Below are positions 9,503 through 22,000 of a DNA stretch of 64,000 nt, piece after piece. A program made the position numbers and the translations under genes. Source of the DNA: Thozetella sp. PMI_491 (taxonomy: Eukaryota > Ascomycota > Sordariomycetes > Chaetosphaeriales > Chaetosphaeriaceae); contig MU270022.1 in NCBI GenBank assembly GCA_021432635.1, positions 248,001-312,000 on the forward strand, written 5' to 3'. Numbering within the stretch: position 1 is the first letter of the stretch; each line of letters begins with the position of its first letter. The notes beneath the pieces were generated by a model. It ran no database searches. It had not been told where the DNA came from and worked only from the letters and a program-made list of their open reading frames with translations.

Positions 9503-12199
9503 CTAAACTAGGGCTGCCTTGGCTCCCCGGGAAACACAGCCCAGAGTGACAAGATACGTCTTACCCGCGACCGTATTGATCGGGTCGGTGTAGGGCCGGC
9601 CGTCGACTAAGACGGCCGTGCCGTTGCCATACCGCAGCGGGAGGCCACCGCCGATCCGCGACGTGATCCTCGCCTGCTGTAGCTTACCCTCGTCCCAGTC
9701 GATGTCAACTACGAAGCCGCCGCGAGCCAGCAGCCCCTTCACGGAGCCTTTCGGGGTGGCAGAGGGAAGCGCAGGTAGTAGATGCACCACTCCGGCGTGG
9801 CTTTGCAGGAGCATCTCAACGACGCCACTGACGAAGCCGAAGTTGCCGTCGATCTGGAACTGGTAGGGGCCGACCGAGCCAGTGTTGGTGTTGTAGAGAT
9901 TCATAGGGGTGGGATACACCTCGAACCACTTGGTTAGGTGAGCCCAAGCATCTTCGCCCCGGAAAAGGCGCGCGTACTGGTTAATGAGCCAGGTGCGCGA
10001 CCACCCCGTGGTGCCGGAGCCGTGGGCTACCCGGCGGTCCAGGAGCACCTCAGCCGCCCGGCCCAGCGTTGCGTTGACTAGGGGGCTGAACTGCCGGCCG
10101 GGCATCAGCGCCACCAGCGGGGAGAGATGTTTCTGGCCTGGGGCCTTCTCTTCGTACTCGTGACGCCACTCGAGAATCTGCCCGAGCGAGCCGATCTGCG
10201 GCGGCCGGATTCTGGGGAGGAAGTCGCGCGCCGCCACGACTGTGTCGTCGTCTATGTCCAGCACCTCGGCTGCCTCGAGGAGGCTCGCGAACGCCTCGGC
10301 CATCAGCTGGTCGTCCATGGCCGGCGCGATGTCGACGCACATGAGGTCCCCAGCGGTTCTTCACCCGCTGGGCACCTTGAACGTGTTCTCCGGGGAGACG
10401 GAGGGCCCGGTGACCCGGTAGCCTTCGTACTCGAAGGTGTAGCACTCGAGAAAGGCAGCCACGTCCGCTAGGAAGGGATACGCAACGTTCCGCAGGAACG
10501 CCTTATCGCCGGTGAAGCGGTAATGGTCCATCATGTGCCACGAAAGCCATGCCGCCCCCATCGGCCACATTGTCGAGGCCGTATAGTTGTCGGTTGGCGC
10601 TGGGTCACCCCAGAGGTCTAGGTTGTGGTGAAAAACGGTACCGGGGCACCCATACATGCGCTGGGCCATGGACTCGCCGCGCTCCTTGGCCGTCGCCATC
10701 AGATCAAACAGCGGCTCCTGCGTCTCGATCAGGTTGGTTGGGCCGGCTGGCCAGTAGTTCATCTGGATGTTGATGTTGATAGTGTACTTTCCGCCCCACG
10801 GTGCCGATGTCGAGTTATTCCAGATGCCCTGCAAGTTGGCAGGCAAAGACTTGCCCCCACCCGTGTTCCGCGACGAGCCGACGAGGAGGTGGCGGCCGTA
10901 ATTAAATACTAGGGTCGAGAGCTGGAGGTCCTCGGATGTCATCCGGGCGTGTGCGATGCGTTCGTCCGTAGGGAGATCAGCTAAGCCGCCTGGCGACGCG
11001 CCTAGATCTAATGATACTCGCTGTAGCAGCGAGCCGGCGTCGGCTATGGCCTCTGCCTTGACCGTATCGTATCCAACAGCATACGCATTATTGATCTTGT
11101 TCCTAACCTCTGCTTCCCATTCTCCCTGGCTCGCGAATCTAAAGTTTGTTTCCGCGTCGAAGTACATGTCCACAGAAGTTGCCGCAAGGATCATTAAGGT
11201 GGAACCGGAAGTGGTAACAGTTCCTATATGTCTGCCTCAGCACTTGTGCAGGGGGCCAAAAGGCATTCTTGCTTGAGGTCATCTTCGTACCGTCAGTGGG
11301 TACGAAACGAGCCTGCCATGTCCATAAGATGGGAGCGGCCGAATCGGCCTGTCCGCTAGAACCCACGAGCGTCACAGTGTTGTTGTTCTCGGCGGCAGCG
11401 GCAACTGTTGACTTGATGTTGCTTTGGCGGGTCATGGTCACGTTCATGTTCAATGCGCTTGTAGCACTTGCCCTGAACCTGGCCACGAAGACTCCCTTTG
11501 GGAAGCTAGTGATGTACTCACGCCTAGGGATGTAGAAGAAGGTGAGTATCTCTTTTTTCCGTAAGCCAGTCTCGGCCCAGTACACCGTATCACTCACGTA
11601 TATGTGATGCCTTCATACGTGTAGTTGACACCCGCTATTCCCTCTTTGGTGTCGAGCCAACGAACGTAATCATGCATGTCCGAGTCGGCATGGCCAAAGC
11701 TAATGTTTATATTGCCGAAGTAGCTGAATGATCGCGGCGAGAAAGTCGAAGGAATCATCTGGGACATGGTCAAAGCCTGCGCGTCGGTGATGTTCCCGTC
11801 CAACAACATCTGCCGAACGATTGGCTGTGTTATAGTCGCGTTGACGCCCACCCGGTCCTGGAAAGGGTCGGTCCAGATCGAGTTCTCATTGATTCCGAGG
11901 ACCTCATTCCCACCACCGTATATTGTGGCAGCGAGCCTGCCATTGCCGATGGGCATACCCTCCTCGAAGGTCGGCCATCTGGCAGGCTGCCTGAACCACA
12001 TGTCTACCCACATCCAGAGTCAGCAACTACTTTAAGCATATATAAGACAAGGTTGAAGATCTCAAATCCCATTTTTAGGTTAATTAGGAGAGTTAAAAGG
12101 ATACTTTTTGACTCAGGAATACGTACACCTGCTACCGTCGAGGGCGGCCTCGGCAAGGCCAACAGTGGCCAAGTAAGCTAGCAGGTTGCGCCAGATCAT
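9503..12199 (-). pseudogene. GH95 alpha-L-fucosidase with an in-frame stop
   Basis: Four exons, complement(9503..11223, 11291..11523, 11598..12003, 12127..12199), give 811 codons, the normal size for glycoside hydrolase family 95. Exon 1 encodes a signal peptide (MIWRNLLAYLATVGLAEAA). The intron borders GTACGT/GTAG, GTGAGT/CTAG and GTACGA/ATAG each restore the family sequence (SRYMWFRQPA; YTREYITS; TDGTVTTSG). The conserved active-site regions are all present: NLQGIWN, the Asn-rich ININIQMNYW, SPENTF with the acid Glu, and QIDGNFG with the Asp. However, codon 525 is TGA (10361-10363), ten codons after that Glu, and the same frame stays open for the remaining 286 codons. An intron removing the stop would need to delete conserved sequence. 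The gene would make a secreted enzyme cleaving 1,2-linked fucose from plant polysaccharides. A recent nonsense mutation (CGA to TGA fits) or an assembly error are the two explanations. Confidence 0.85.
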
Positions 12200-13438
12200 A
12201 GTGAAGCAAAAGTAATAACAAATGGTAACGTTTAGAATTGGGTTACCTACAGAAAGCTATCCCCCCAGATGGCAAGAAGATGCAGAGAAGTGACGCATGG
12301 TTGTCGACGGTCGGCCATCGAAGCATACACTTGTACGTCTTATATGTGCGATATGACAAGGCAGAGACGCCCGGTGTGGCAAGTATCCGGCGGTTCACGG
12401 AATATTTATACAATCCGACGGCTAATAAGCAGCTCTATTTCCCGGGGTTGGGCAGTGAGCGCCAACCATCCTGGATAGTCGGCTCTGGAAATGCACAACC
12501 AGTGGGCTCTCGCGAGGACTTAGACGACCGGATTGCTGAGTTGGATTAGATAGCTACTTACTTGCCTACTAGTAGTGCTTCCCAGGTTCCCCGCGTTTCC
12601 TCCACAAATTCGGGGTATTTGGGTCCAAAGCGAGCCGTTTTAGAAACGGCTCGGGGTCGGATGGGAAAATGGCCGACGGCTTTGCTTTGGATAGCGGTGC
12701 TGGAGCCCGCACCTGTGCCAGTATCCTGCCAGATAGAGGTCGTGTCTGTAATATGTACCTACCTGTTGGGCAATCCCCAAACAGAAATGACGGTACCCAG
12801 CTGGGGCTGCGATTGGTGGACATATCATACGCCGGATGCTCTACAAACAGACTACTAAACACCCAACCCCATTTCGACGCATAGCCGAACAAAATCACCA
12901 CACAATAGCCCCGATATATTTTTTTTCCTAGCCAGGGGTTCCCAAGACCTACGGGATGTCGCGGACCTCGTCCCGCGAGCCAAGCTCCCGTCGTTAGCCT
13001 TGGATGCTACGGAAAGATGTGCATATAGAATGGCAACACCCCCTTTCGTCTTCCCGGGCCTGGCTACCAACACTTTGGCCGAGGAGCCAAGGGCCATTCG
13101 GCAAGGGACAAAGAAATTAAGATCAGGCCACGCTGTCATGCGAGGCCTAAATCTTCTATCCTGCACCTTGACAGTGTCGAGCCGGGTGTTGGCGTCACTG
13201 TTCAGACGGGCAAATGGACCACGTATCTCAGCCCCAGACGGGTTTCTTGAAGTGAAGCAAGGCCGGAACCTCCTGGCACGTCCGTCAACCTGAGCTGCCT
13301 CTCTGAAAAGGACTGCAGGGGCCATCAGCCTTGGAATATATCCCATTGTGTCCTCGGCCGTTGCTTCACTCTCCGGCACTTCACCTGCTTGCATTTTCAT
13401 CCATAGCCGGAGTTATATCTGAGAACTCTACCATCCGA
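12200..13438. other. Intergenic region between the fucosidase and the pectinesterase relic
   Basis: The 1.2 kb hold no supported gene. A 181-codon open frame on the minus strand (12855-13400) has no recognisable family and no splice partners. The region should contain the divergent promoters of the two neighbouring polysaccharide-enzyme genes. Confidence 0.5.
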
Positions 13439-14483
13439 TATGGCGGAAACTTGACCATCTATGTATATAAAACCGAATAAGTAGTAGCCCTGCTGCAAGA
13501 ACGACAACGGTCATCACCTGACCGAAGTAATAAGCGTCTCGAGCTACGAGAGCAACACTGTGCTCAATACGCACAATCTCCCATCCCCAATGGTTGGGAA
13601 CCTCGATTCCAGTAGTACTATCAACGTGGTTATTGCCCGTTTCAAGACAACTTTGGAGAAGGTGCCCAGGTCTGTGCTATATTGGGTTATGTCCTTCTCT
13701 GGTACGCACAGCGAGCGTATCATGTCTGGTTGGCTAGGACGTTGCCCTCACTGCGAATGAGAACTGGCAGAGCTATTACGGATGCGCATTCTATGGCTAT
13801 CAGGATACGTCAGTCTTCGGTCAGCTTTTCAATAAGGATCCCGCACCACCTGCTGACTGAAGCCTAAGGCTACAGGCGAAGGCTGGGAACAAGCATTGCA
13901 TACAGAAACCGCTATATGGAAGGCCTGACGTGAGCCATTGCTGCTGTATTGCTTTTCAAGACTAATCAAAGCAATGTGCAGGCGCGGTGGACTACCTATT
14001 TGGGGATGCCTCCACTTGGTTCAGCGAGTGCACCTTAGCCAACAACGGCCTGGCGCCATCACGGCCACTAGCCGCGAGCTGGACACAGACCCAGCGTGGT
14101 ATGTCATTGACCACTCAACAGTACGTGACTTCACTGCGTTCTAGGCGCTGTCGATCGAAACAGCTTCGCTTACTTCTCTGGCCTGTCAAGGTAACCTCAG
14201 TTCCCGGCGCACATCTTGTTTCGAAAGTCTATCTCGGCCGGCCTTGGCGGGCCGTCTCGAGGGTTATGTACCAATACTCGGAGTTGACAGGCTGCCCGAT
14301 AGGATCTTTTACGAATGGGAGAATACCGATGCTGGATCACCCACTGAAGCTAGAGTCTTCGAGACTCCCGCAACTTCAGGTGTCACCATGGCCGATCTGT
14401 GGCTGTCTGGGAACGATTGGATCGATCCGGACTATCTGCTCCCTCCGGGGTCAGGTAGACGCGACCTAAGACGCTCTGTATAA
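13439..14483 (+). pseudogene. Pectin methylesterase (CE8) relic
   Basis: The landmarks of carbohydrate esterase family 8 appear in the correct order but in different frames. They are YGGNLTIYV (13439), THNLPSPMVGNLDSS, ALTANENWQSYYGCAFYGYQDT (from 13744), AYRNRYMEG, AVDYLFGDASTWFSECTLA (from about 13984), GAITATSRELDTDPAWYVID, VYLGRPWRAVSRVMYQ (about 14227) and WLSGNDWIDPDYLLPP. The catalytic Asp residues in GYQDT and VDYLFG and the Arg-Trp of LGRPW survive. Stops and at least three frame changes separate the blocks. One possible intron remnant (GTGAGC to TGCAG, 13930-13980) is still visible. No start or signal peptide was found. The ancestral enzyme would have been secreted to demethylate pectin. 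The gene is clearly non-functional unless the assembly is very poor here. Confidence 0.8.
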
Positions 14484-16336
14484 TTGCAGTGTACTCGTAG
14501 ACGTCATGTAATCTTAGGCCGTCCTCTCTCGGTGATATGACTATCATTGGGCATGTTTCGGACCCCGAACATGCGTCTTGCAGTGCTCACCTGCGCGACT
14601 TGGGCATGCATGTACTGAGAAGTGTGCCTACGTTCGGCCGGCCCGTTCGCTATGCTTGAGTGCTGGCGAAGAGTTATATAACAACTTCTACCGCGTAGCG
14701 TATGAGAATGACCCCTGTATGATACGTATTAACCTCAACTCTTGCGTGTCAGTTACAGCAGGGGAGAGCCTTACACGCCATTTGTTGGATATACGGCAGG
14801 ATCACGGCTAACACAGGCCCTCTGCACCATATTGTAATCCGCGAGGCGAGTGCTTCAACTTGCAGCTAACTGGACTGCCTGCCTCTATGACCCTGCTGGC
14901 GCATTTCATAAAGGGATGCTGGGACCTTGCCCCTAGCGCTTGCTGCTGCCGCTCTAGCTACGACCCCTCCGTAGAGCCCGACAGATCAAAGAAACATGTC
15001 GGGAGCTTAGAATGCTACTTCCTTGGAAGGGTAGCCAATGACCGAATGAACCGAGGCTTGAAGAACAGGCGCTACTCTTAGCCCACGGGAAGAGGCCCAA
15101 GCCTGGCCGGCGGGAGGCGGGAGGCGTGCCGCGGACGCGACTCAGATTAAGGGGCTAAACCCAATCGCCACACCTTCCTTCACCCGCTAAGTTAAACAAG
15201 GGCCGATCCACCCCAGCAACGGCGAAGTCGTTGGAGCTTGCGCGCGACGGCGCGATGGCGCCAAAGGGATGCGTATGCAAGCTATGAAGCTTCCAAAGCT
15301 TTTCAGAAGGGCCACGTGTTTGAAGTACAACCACAGTTCTTCGTTGCCAAAAAATCGGACCAAGTCGATCAAGAGCTTCGAGCTGTTTCTATTCAGCAGC
15401 CATTTCGGAAGCGTAGCTAGGCCTTGCCTGGGTGAGACAACAAAGGGCGCCTTTCCCAGCTCCAAAATACAGACAAGTAAACACCCGCGGATCGAAGCCA
15501 CAGATCCTCCAGCTCGCTGATGCGGAATTTCCAATCATATCTACCTCCTAGTAACCTCGCTTCCCCGTACCGACCGACCCGGCATTCCTCTACTCGCTCG
15601 ACGCGAACAATCGAAAGAGCAAGTTAGGCTCGTTGTCAAAAGTTGCGACGTCTCTGGAGAAGCCGACAGTAGACTCCGGTATGGGCACGTACGAGACGAG
15701 CATGCCGTGTCCGAGCGGCTCAGGGTTCCTTGCAAGCCCCCATGTTGATTCACATTTGACCCCCGACCAACCCTCTTCCCTTTCCCATCGTGTGCCTCGC
15801 CCTCGGAAGAAATTGGATGCCACCATTTCGATCCGCCCAAAGTCGTGCCCTCGTCCGGTATCATTCGTTTCCTATGCATATCTTCTCTCTAAAGGTGGGT
15901 TTCTTGAAAAGAAATCGCCCGAAGGCGATGTGTGCCCCCAAAAAAGCCTGTGGCTATCCGGTATGCCAAGGCCCAAAGCGGCGGCGTGACTTTGTGGCTG
16001 CATCTAGGGGCGGAGGAGAAAGGGGGTGCGATTGGGTTTCCGGCTGGACTCGCTCGTATGTCGGACTCAAGCTGCCGTAGACCATCAAAAGAGGCCCAGG
16101 AGCCTGCGAAATTTATGTCTTAATGTACTCGAGGGGCGGTTCCAAAAAGGAGGCCCCCGAGATGCAAATATGTGCAGAAAGGGGATGGGGAACTTTTGGG
16201 TTTGAGCCAGCTTTGCTGAGGAGCCGGGAGCATGAACCCGGCGTCCCACGCAGTTTGCCGGCTCGTGGAGAACCAACAATTAGTCAGGCCGAGAAGAAAA
16301 GAAATCGAGCGGCGACGACACGGCATATCGATCATG
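14484..16336. other. Intergenic region
   Basis: About 1.85 kb follow the pectinesterase relic, up to the 3' end of the STE20-type kinase gene. Only short overlapping frames without family resemblance are seen. No RNA gene or repeat was recognised. Confidence 0.5.
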
Positions 16337-19039
16337 TTATTGCCCCTTTCGGGCCTTCTCCTGGGCGCGGGCTTCCCTCGCAGCTCTGACCAAGGGGGAG
16401 AGGGTCGACAAGTCGACACATTTCGTCATGAACTCATGCTGGTCCAGTGTTAGCGCAAGCCATGCCCTTCTCTGACGGCCCTGACTTACTCGCAAAAGAT
16501 CATGAGCACTCGCCCGCTTTTCGGGATCAACCTTGAGCGCAAAGTACAGGAAGTCCTTGAATACGGGCGTCAGGTTCTGCTCGTCTTTGATGTGCGGTGT
16601 GCCGTGGGTAGCAATCAGCCACAAGGCTCGGAGCGGGGACTCCGTCAAGTATGGAGGCTCGCCCTCGATCATCTCAATGGCCATGATGCCCAAGGACCAG
16701 ATGTCGACCTTGCGGCCGTACTCCTTCCGCGTGACGACTTCGGGTGCCATCCAGTATGGAGTACCGACCATGGTAGTCCGCTTGTTCTGGGCCTCGTTGA
16801 TGGTTGCACAAAAACCGAAATCGGCTGCGTGTGAGAGGTTAGCAGGTTCGGGCTTGCAGCTGGGAAGGAGGGGGCAATCGATGGAGGAAGGGAATGTAAT
16901 CGAGGCGACTGACTTAGCTTGATGTTACCATCCATGCTGAGCAGGATGTTGTCCGACTTGATGTCTCGGTGAATAACGCCCTTGGAGTGCAAATGCTGGA
17001 GACCCTTCAAGGTCTCGCGGCATACAGAGGCGATCTGACCCTCGGTCATGATGTTGAAGGTGACCACATCAGTCAAACTGCCTCCCTCCATGTACTCCAT
17101 CACCACCCAGAGCTCACCGCCGCATAGGTAGCTGTCGATGAAGTTGACTATGTTGGGATGTGAGCTCTCCTTCATCACCAAGATCTCGTTGATAATTAGG
17201 TCCTTCTTCGGCTGCTGCTCCAGGTTCATTTGCTTGATCGCAACCAGCCGATTGGTCCCTCGCTCGTGGCCCGTGAACACGCCGCCCGAAGCACCTTGTC
17301 CGATCTTGTTGAAGTTCCGATAGATCTCTCTAGGGTCGCCTTCCGAGCATATCCGCTTCAACGCAGCAACGACATCGATGGAATTGCTCTGTCGTGGACG
17401 GTGTCGGGGTCGGGCGCTAGGAGCTGCGCCGACTGGAGGCTGTTGCGGTCGGCTCGCTCCATTGGCATCGGGCTGGCGAGGGTACTGGTGTTGTGATGAT
17501 GGGGGCGTTGGTTGTTGGCGCTTACTCGTCTGCCGCCCCAGCTGCCCCGTCATGGCCGCCTGGGCCTGGGCCATTGCCTGTTCCTGCTGCTGTTGCATCA
17601 GCTGCTGTTGGTATGCCGCCTGAGACGGCTGTGCGGCCGCGGCCGATGGCTGCGAGGGGAGGTACGGCGACCCGCCATTCGCCCGCGAGTTAGACCTGGA
17701 TCGGTGTTCCTCGGGAAGCATAGGAACATTGTCCTTGGCCGGCAGATAGGACGGGTTCGAGCCATCGTCACCGGGCTGCGGCATACCGATACCGGAATCC
17801 TTGGCAGGATAGGGTCCTGGTGGGCCCGTTCGTGTCGGTAGGCTCACAGGGGGTTTGGGGGCGGGGCGAGCAGGCATGAGGTTCGGGTCCTTTGCGGGAA
17901 GCGGCCCTGGGCCCTTTGGCACGGGGGGTGGTGCTCGTGGATTCTCGAAGCTGCCTTCGTGGTTGACGGTAGGGAATCGCGGGCTGGCTGGTGGACTGAT
18001 CAAGGGCGACATGGGGCTGTAGCTAAGCGGCGCAAGGCCGGGCGACTGCATCGACGAGCCGGTTGCGAGCCCCTTGAGATCCATCGCCTTTGCATCATGA
18101 AATTTCTCCAGCTGCTGGTCCTCCTGCGGCTTCTCTGTCGTCTCTTTGTAGAAAGTCAGAACGTCTACCAGGATCTGCGGGTGTTCTCTCGTGTCCTTCT
18201 CGGTGATGCCGCTCTCGTTGATCAGCCTCTGCCACTCTTTGGGCAGTCCCTAGCAGTCGTTCAGTGAAAGTGCGGGGGGGATGGGGGGCTCGAATACAAA
18301 CCGTGAACTGGCCGGTCGAGCTGTCATAACCGACATGTGTTACATGAACGGGGTTCTCTGGAGCTGAGATCAACGGCTTCTTTGGAGAGCCTACGAGGCT
18401 GTTCATGAACCCAGAGAAGCCCGACTTCTTCCGCAGGACGGCGGACATCTTCGGCTCCCTGGCCTCGTCCGAGAATCGCTTGGGTGCCGTCTCTGCTTTG
18501 CTGGCGCCTGGCCGCTCGCCGAGGGGCTCGGCGCCGGCCGAGAAGCTAGCCGACTGGCGGAGAGCGGGGGGTGCCATGGTGGGCGCGTCGGGAGACGTAT
18601 ACGAAGAGGGAGGAGGTGCAGGACGGTGGGGCGCTTGCTGTATCGTCGGCGACTTAGTTGCTTCGATTCGATTGAGGATTGCGTTGCCGTCAAACGGAGC
18701 ACCAATTAGTTCGTCCGAGGTCTTGGAGCTCAGTGGGCGGGAGAGGGGCGGCGCGCCGGGGCGATTGGATTTTGGCGTCGCAAATGATTGTTGTTGTGCC
18801 AGACTGGGCGCCATAAACTCGTTCGCCGGCAGAATGGGTGATCGGTTTGCAGACGCGGAGGAGGCCGTGGGGGACCGGGCAGGAGGCGCGCTGGGGGCTC
18901 GCCTCAGACTCGTGGAGCTCTTTTTACTCTGGAGGGACAGGGCATCGACGCGACCGTCGATGCTGACGGAGCTGGAGTGGTGATGGGACGAGGGCGGTTT
19001 TTTGGTGAGGCGACGACGTTGTGAAGGGTTGCCGTCCAT
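16337..19039 (-). CDS. STE20: STE20/PAK-type p21-activated protein kinase
   Basis: Four exons, complement(16337..16438, 16490..16824, 16914..18249, 18302..19039), encode 836 residues. A long Ser/Pro-rich N-terminus is followed by a CRIB/p21-binding domain (about residues 222-270: [16 protein letters not shown], then GLPKEWQRL across intron 1). Next comes a Pro/Gln-rich linker and a kinase domain from about 552. It has the glycine loop [29 protein letters not shown] (about 671), TDFGFC (split by intron 2) and GTPYWMAPE. There is no PH domain, and the kinase is closer to Ste20/Pak1 than to Cla4. The role is as a Cdc42/Rac effector feeding MAP-kinase, polarity and hyphal-growth pathways at the cell cortex. 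The start chosen, [10 protein letters not shown], opens the long basic/Ser N-terminus; an in-frame upstream extension looks like leader. Intron 3 is 51 nt, in frame and without stops. Confidence 0.9.
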
Positions 19040-22000
19040 GACCAAGGGAAGTCGGCTGTCTCGTGCGGTGCAAGCGTTGGTGGGTAGGCAGGCAGTGTTG
19101 CAAAATAATGTCGGGGGAGGGGGGGGCTTGCTTGGGGATCCGTACTGCACTGTACGTCGGCCGGGACTTTGGGGGAGGGGGGGCTGGCTCTGACGAGTGA
19201 GGTGGGCGAAAGGATGGGGGTGATGCAAGGTGGGAGGAGTGGGAGTAGGAAAAATTGGGCTCTTTTCGTTTTTGGCTGTTTCCGTTTGATCTCAACCTGT
19301 GCTTGGCTACTGTGGATGGTGGTCACTTTGGCTCGTTTTGGGGCGCGCCGTCTCCCGAGGCCAAACAGTGGGACGGATAGCTTGGGCCGCAACTGCGACG
19401 GAAACTGCCAACGGTCTAGGGCCCCCCCCCCGTTTTTTTTTTCTGCGCCAGCCTCAGCGTCCTTTAATTCTGGGCTGAATGGTAGGCCCGACGTAGGCGC
19501 AGAGCTGCAGAAACGCAGGGAAAAAAGGATGGGTCGTCAAATGGCCGGCGGTCCCAGACGGACGAGAGACGCGATCTCACTGGTCAAACCAAGTACCGGC
19601 AACGGAATGGCAATAGGAAAAGGAAAAGAAAAAAGTTAACTCAGTAATTTGCCAGGGGTCCCCCCCAAAAAGTTTCTCGCAAGGTTGCTGACCCGTTCCG
19701 TCCACCCACGGAGGCGCGATGACGAGGGTTGTTGATGTTGTAGAGTCGCAATGATGCGATTGATTTGCACGACCGGGCCGGGGGGGGAGGGGGGGAGAGC
19801 TCGTCGCGTTCGACTCTCGCCTCCGTTATGGACCCTGGGCCGGCAGGTGGGTGCAGCACTGTCGATACGGGAAGGCACCTCCGAGGAAACGCCAGCTCAA
19901 CACCACTGCTGCAGCGGTGCAGCAAGGGCAACGCCTAAACGTTTCTGACTAGGAGCGCCGACCCTCTAGTTCGCTGCAGGGCTTCCAGACTCCAATCGCT
20001 GGGATACTGCGTCGTCGACCCGGCGGGGATGAGGGTCGAGCAGCAGGGCAGCAGGATTGAAGGAGCGTGGGTGGGGCCCCGGGATTCCAACCGTGGGTTC
20101 CAAGATGTGGTGACTGGGGTGTGGTGATATCGCCTAGGGCGGGCGACGGGATGGAGTAGGCCTAGTGGGCAAGCACCAGAGACGCGTCTGATCGCTCTGC
20201 TGGACCCCAATCAAGCGATCCTGTTTATCAACCTAGGGAACGGTGCCCGTGTGCTGAGACCTCTGTTTTTGCAACGATGTGGGTTCGATTGGCGTCCGTG
20301 AGAGGCCATTAACCGCCGCTGGTCCCAGAAGGCGTCGAGTCGTTGTGGTAGCGCGGGGTTTTCGACCTGGCGCCGCCGTTTGGTCGTTTGCCACACTAGG
20401 GCAATACGGCGAGACTAGACGGCCGTGGTGTGATGCCAGGCAAGCGAGGCTCTATTAGGGACCTCGAATGGCCAGGCCGAGCGCTGCTTGGGGGCAGTCG
20501 AAGATCCAAGTACGAGGGCTCTCGTGGCCATACGCTCCCCTCCCGGCGTGCGCGTCTCAAATCAAACCTGCCAATTGCTGTGGGCTTCTTGGGTACTTTG
20601 CTCCGCTAAGCCGAGCGAAGATGACGAGCCTTATATGACGACCAGGGGAGAGGGAGGATCTAGGCTAGCTGCCGGGCAGGGTGAGGCATGCGCTGGTGTT
20701 AGAGACGGGAGCTGTTGGGTAGGGCCGGCGTTTAGTCGGGCGCGTGGGTCTCGTATGCACTCCGTAATAGCAGAGGAGCCGAAGGGGTCAAGATGGGGCG
20801 GGGACGGGAGACGGGGGCGAAGGAAGAGAGTGAGTTGAAGTGGAAAAGTAAAGTGTAGGATCTCGGTTGCGGGCAGCAGCAAGATTTGAGATGCTCGTGT
20901 TCCGGGAAAGCCCGCACCGTCATTACGAGCTTCTGACTTGGAACAGCCAGCCTGTGCCTGCTTTCCCTGGCCCTTAGCCTCTCGAGCATCTCCACTTGAA
21001 TTCTTTCACCACGTCGTCAATGCTTCTGCCCGGATCGAGCCTGTTACCCACCTTAACATTGCAACTAAGCCTACCCATCCAGGACAAATTCTGCAGAATA
21101 CGGCACCGCAAGCTCGGCAGCACCACTAGGACACGCAAAACTGCCGGGCGATAGCTCCTGGAGCTCTGCCCGAGTACCGCGTTCAGGAAGAAAACCCATC
21201 GCAGCTCGTGGCCTGGTTGTCTAGGCCCATCCAGATTCCAGATAGCTGTCCATACCATTGACCCCAGCCGCCAGAAGTCAGATGCGAGACCAAGTTTTTT
21301 CTATGAGTGGTGGGGGGGTCGGGGGGGGGTCGTGGCATCCCACCAATGACCCCGCCTTCCTGCTTTTGACATCTGTTCAACCTGCAACTCCCGTTCATGC
21401 CTGACGAGCAAGAGACGACCGTCCCATCAAGATGGTCATGCACGGTATTCCAGCCATCTTTGGATGCCACACCAACCAACGATGGGCATGAGCGGTGGGA
21501 ATATTCTCTGGCCCAGAGGCATTGTGTGAATGGCATCGGCCGCACTTGGTACGCCGGCTTAGACAGCGAGGCGACCTTAGCACGACAGTCTCGGCCTTTC
21601 TTCCATGCTGAGCTGCTATGTCTTCTATGTATGCGTGGAGAGAAGACTGGGAGAGCTCCTTTTTTGACGACATCTCTGTCTAAATTCGCGGACCTAGCCA
21701 GGATCTATCTCACTCTATCCTTGGCGCATGGGCCTTTCAGCTGTTAGCCACCTCCCACCCTGCCACCCTCCCAACTTCCCCCACCCCCCTCTTTGCTTCT
21801 TCGCGTCTCAACTGTCTCGCCGCTGTGTTCTGCAAAAGACGGACTTATCCCGGGTGTCCCCTCGATTGCCTGCTCACCTCTCTTGGCATGGACCCCGACT
21901 GGCCGCGAGGGGTGGTACCAGCTTATAATGTTCTGTCCAGGCCGTGTTAACCGTCTGCGGGACGGCCGTCTGAATTGATTGCTTCCGGATAGCGCGCACC

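Noticed and set aside
10340-10420. An intron removing the GH95 stop codon
   Set aside because: The only donor/acceptor pairs would delete conserved residues around the second half of the active site region. No plausible short intron fits.
12855-13400. 181-codon minus-strand open frame
   Set aside because: No recognisable motif, and its upstream end reaches almost to the pectinesterase relic. It is most simply a chance frame.
16337-19039. Cla4 identity for the kinase
   Set aside because: There is no PH domain before the CRIB motif, and the kinase-domain wording matches Ste20/Pak1 better than Cla4.
20281-20300. GGTTCGATT resembling a tRNA B box
   Set aside because: Flanking bases do not form a T-arm stem and no A box or acceptor stem fits upstream.
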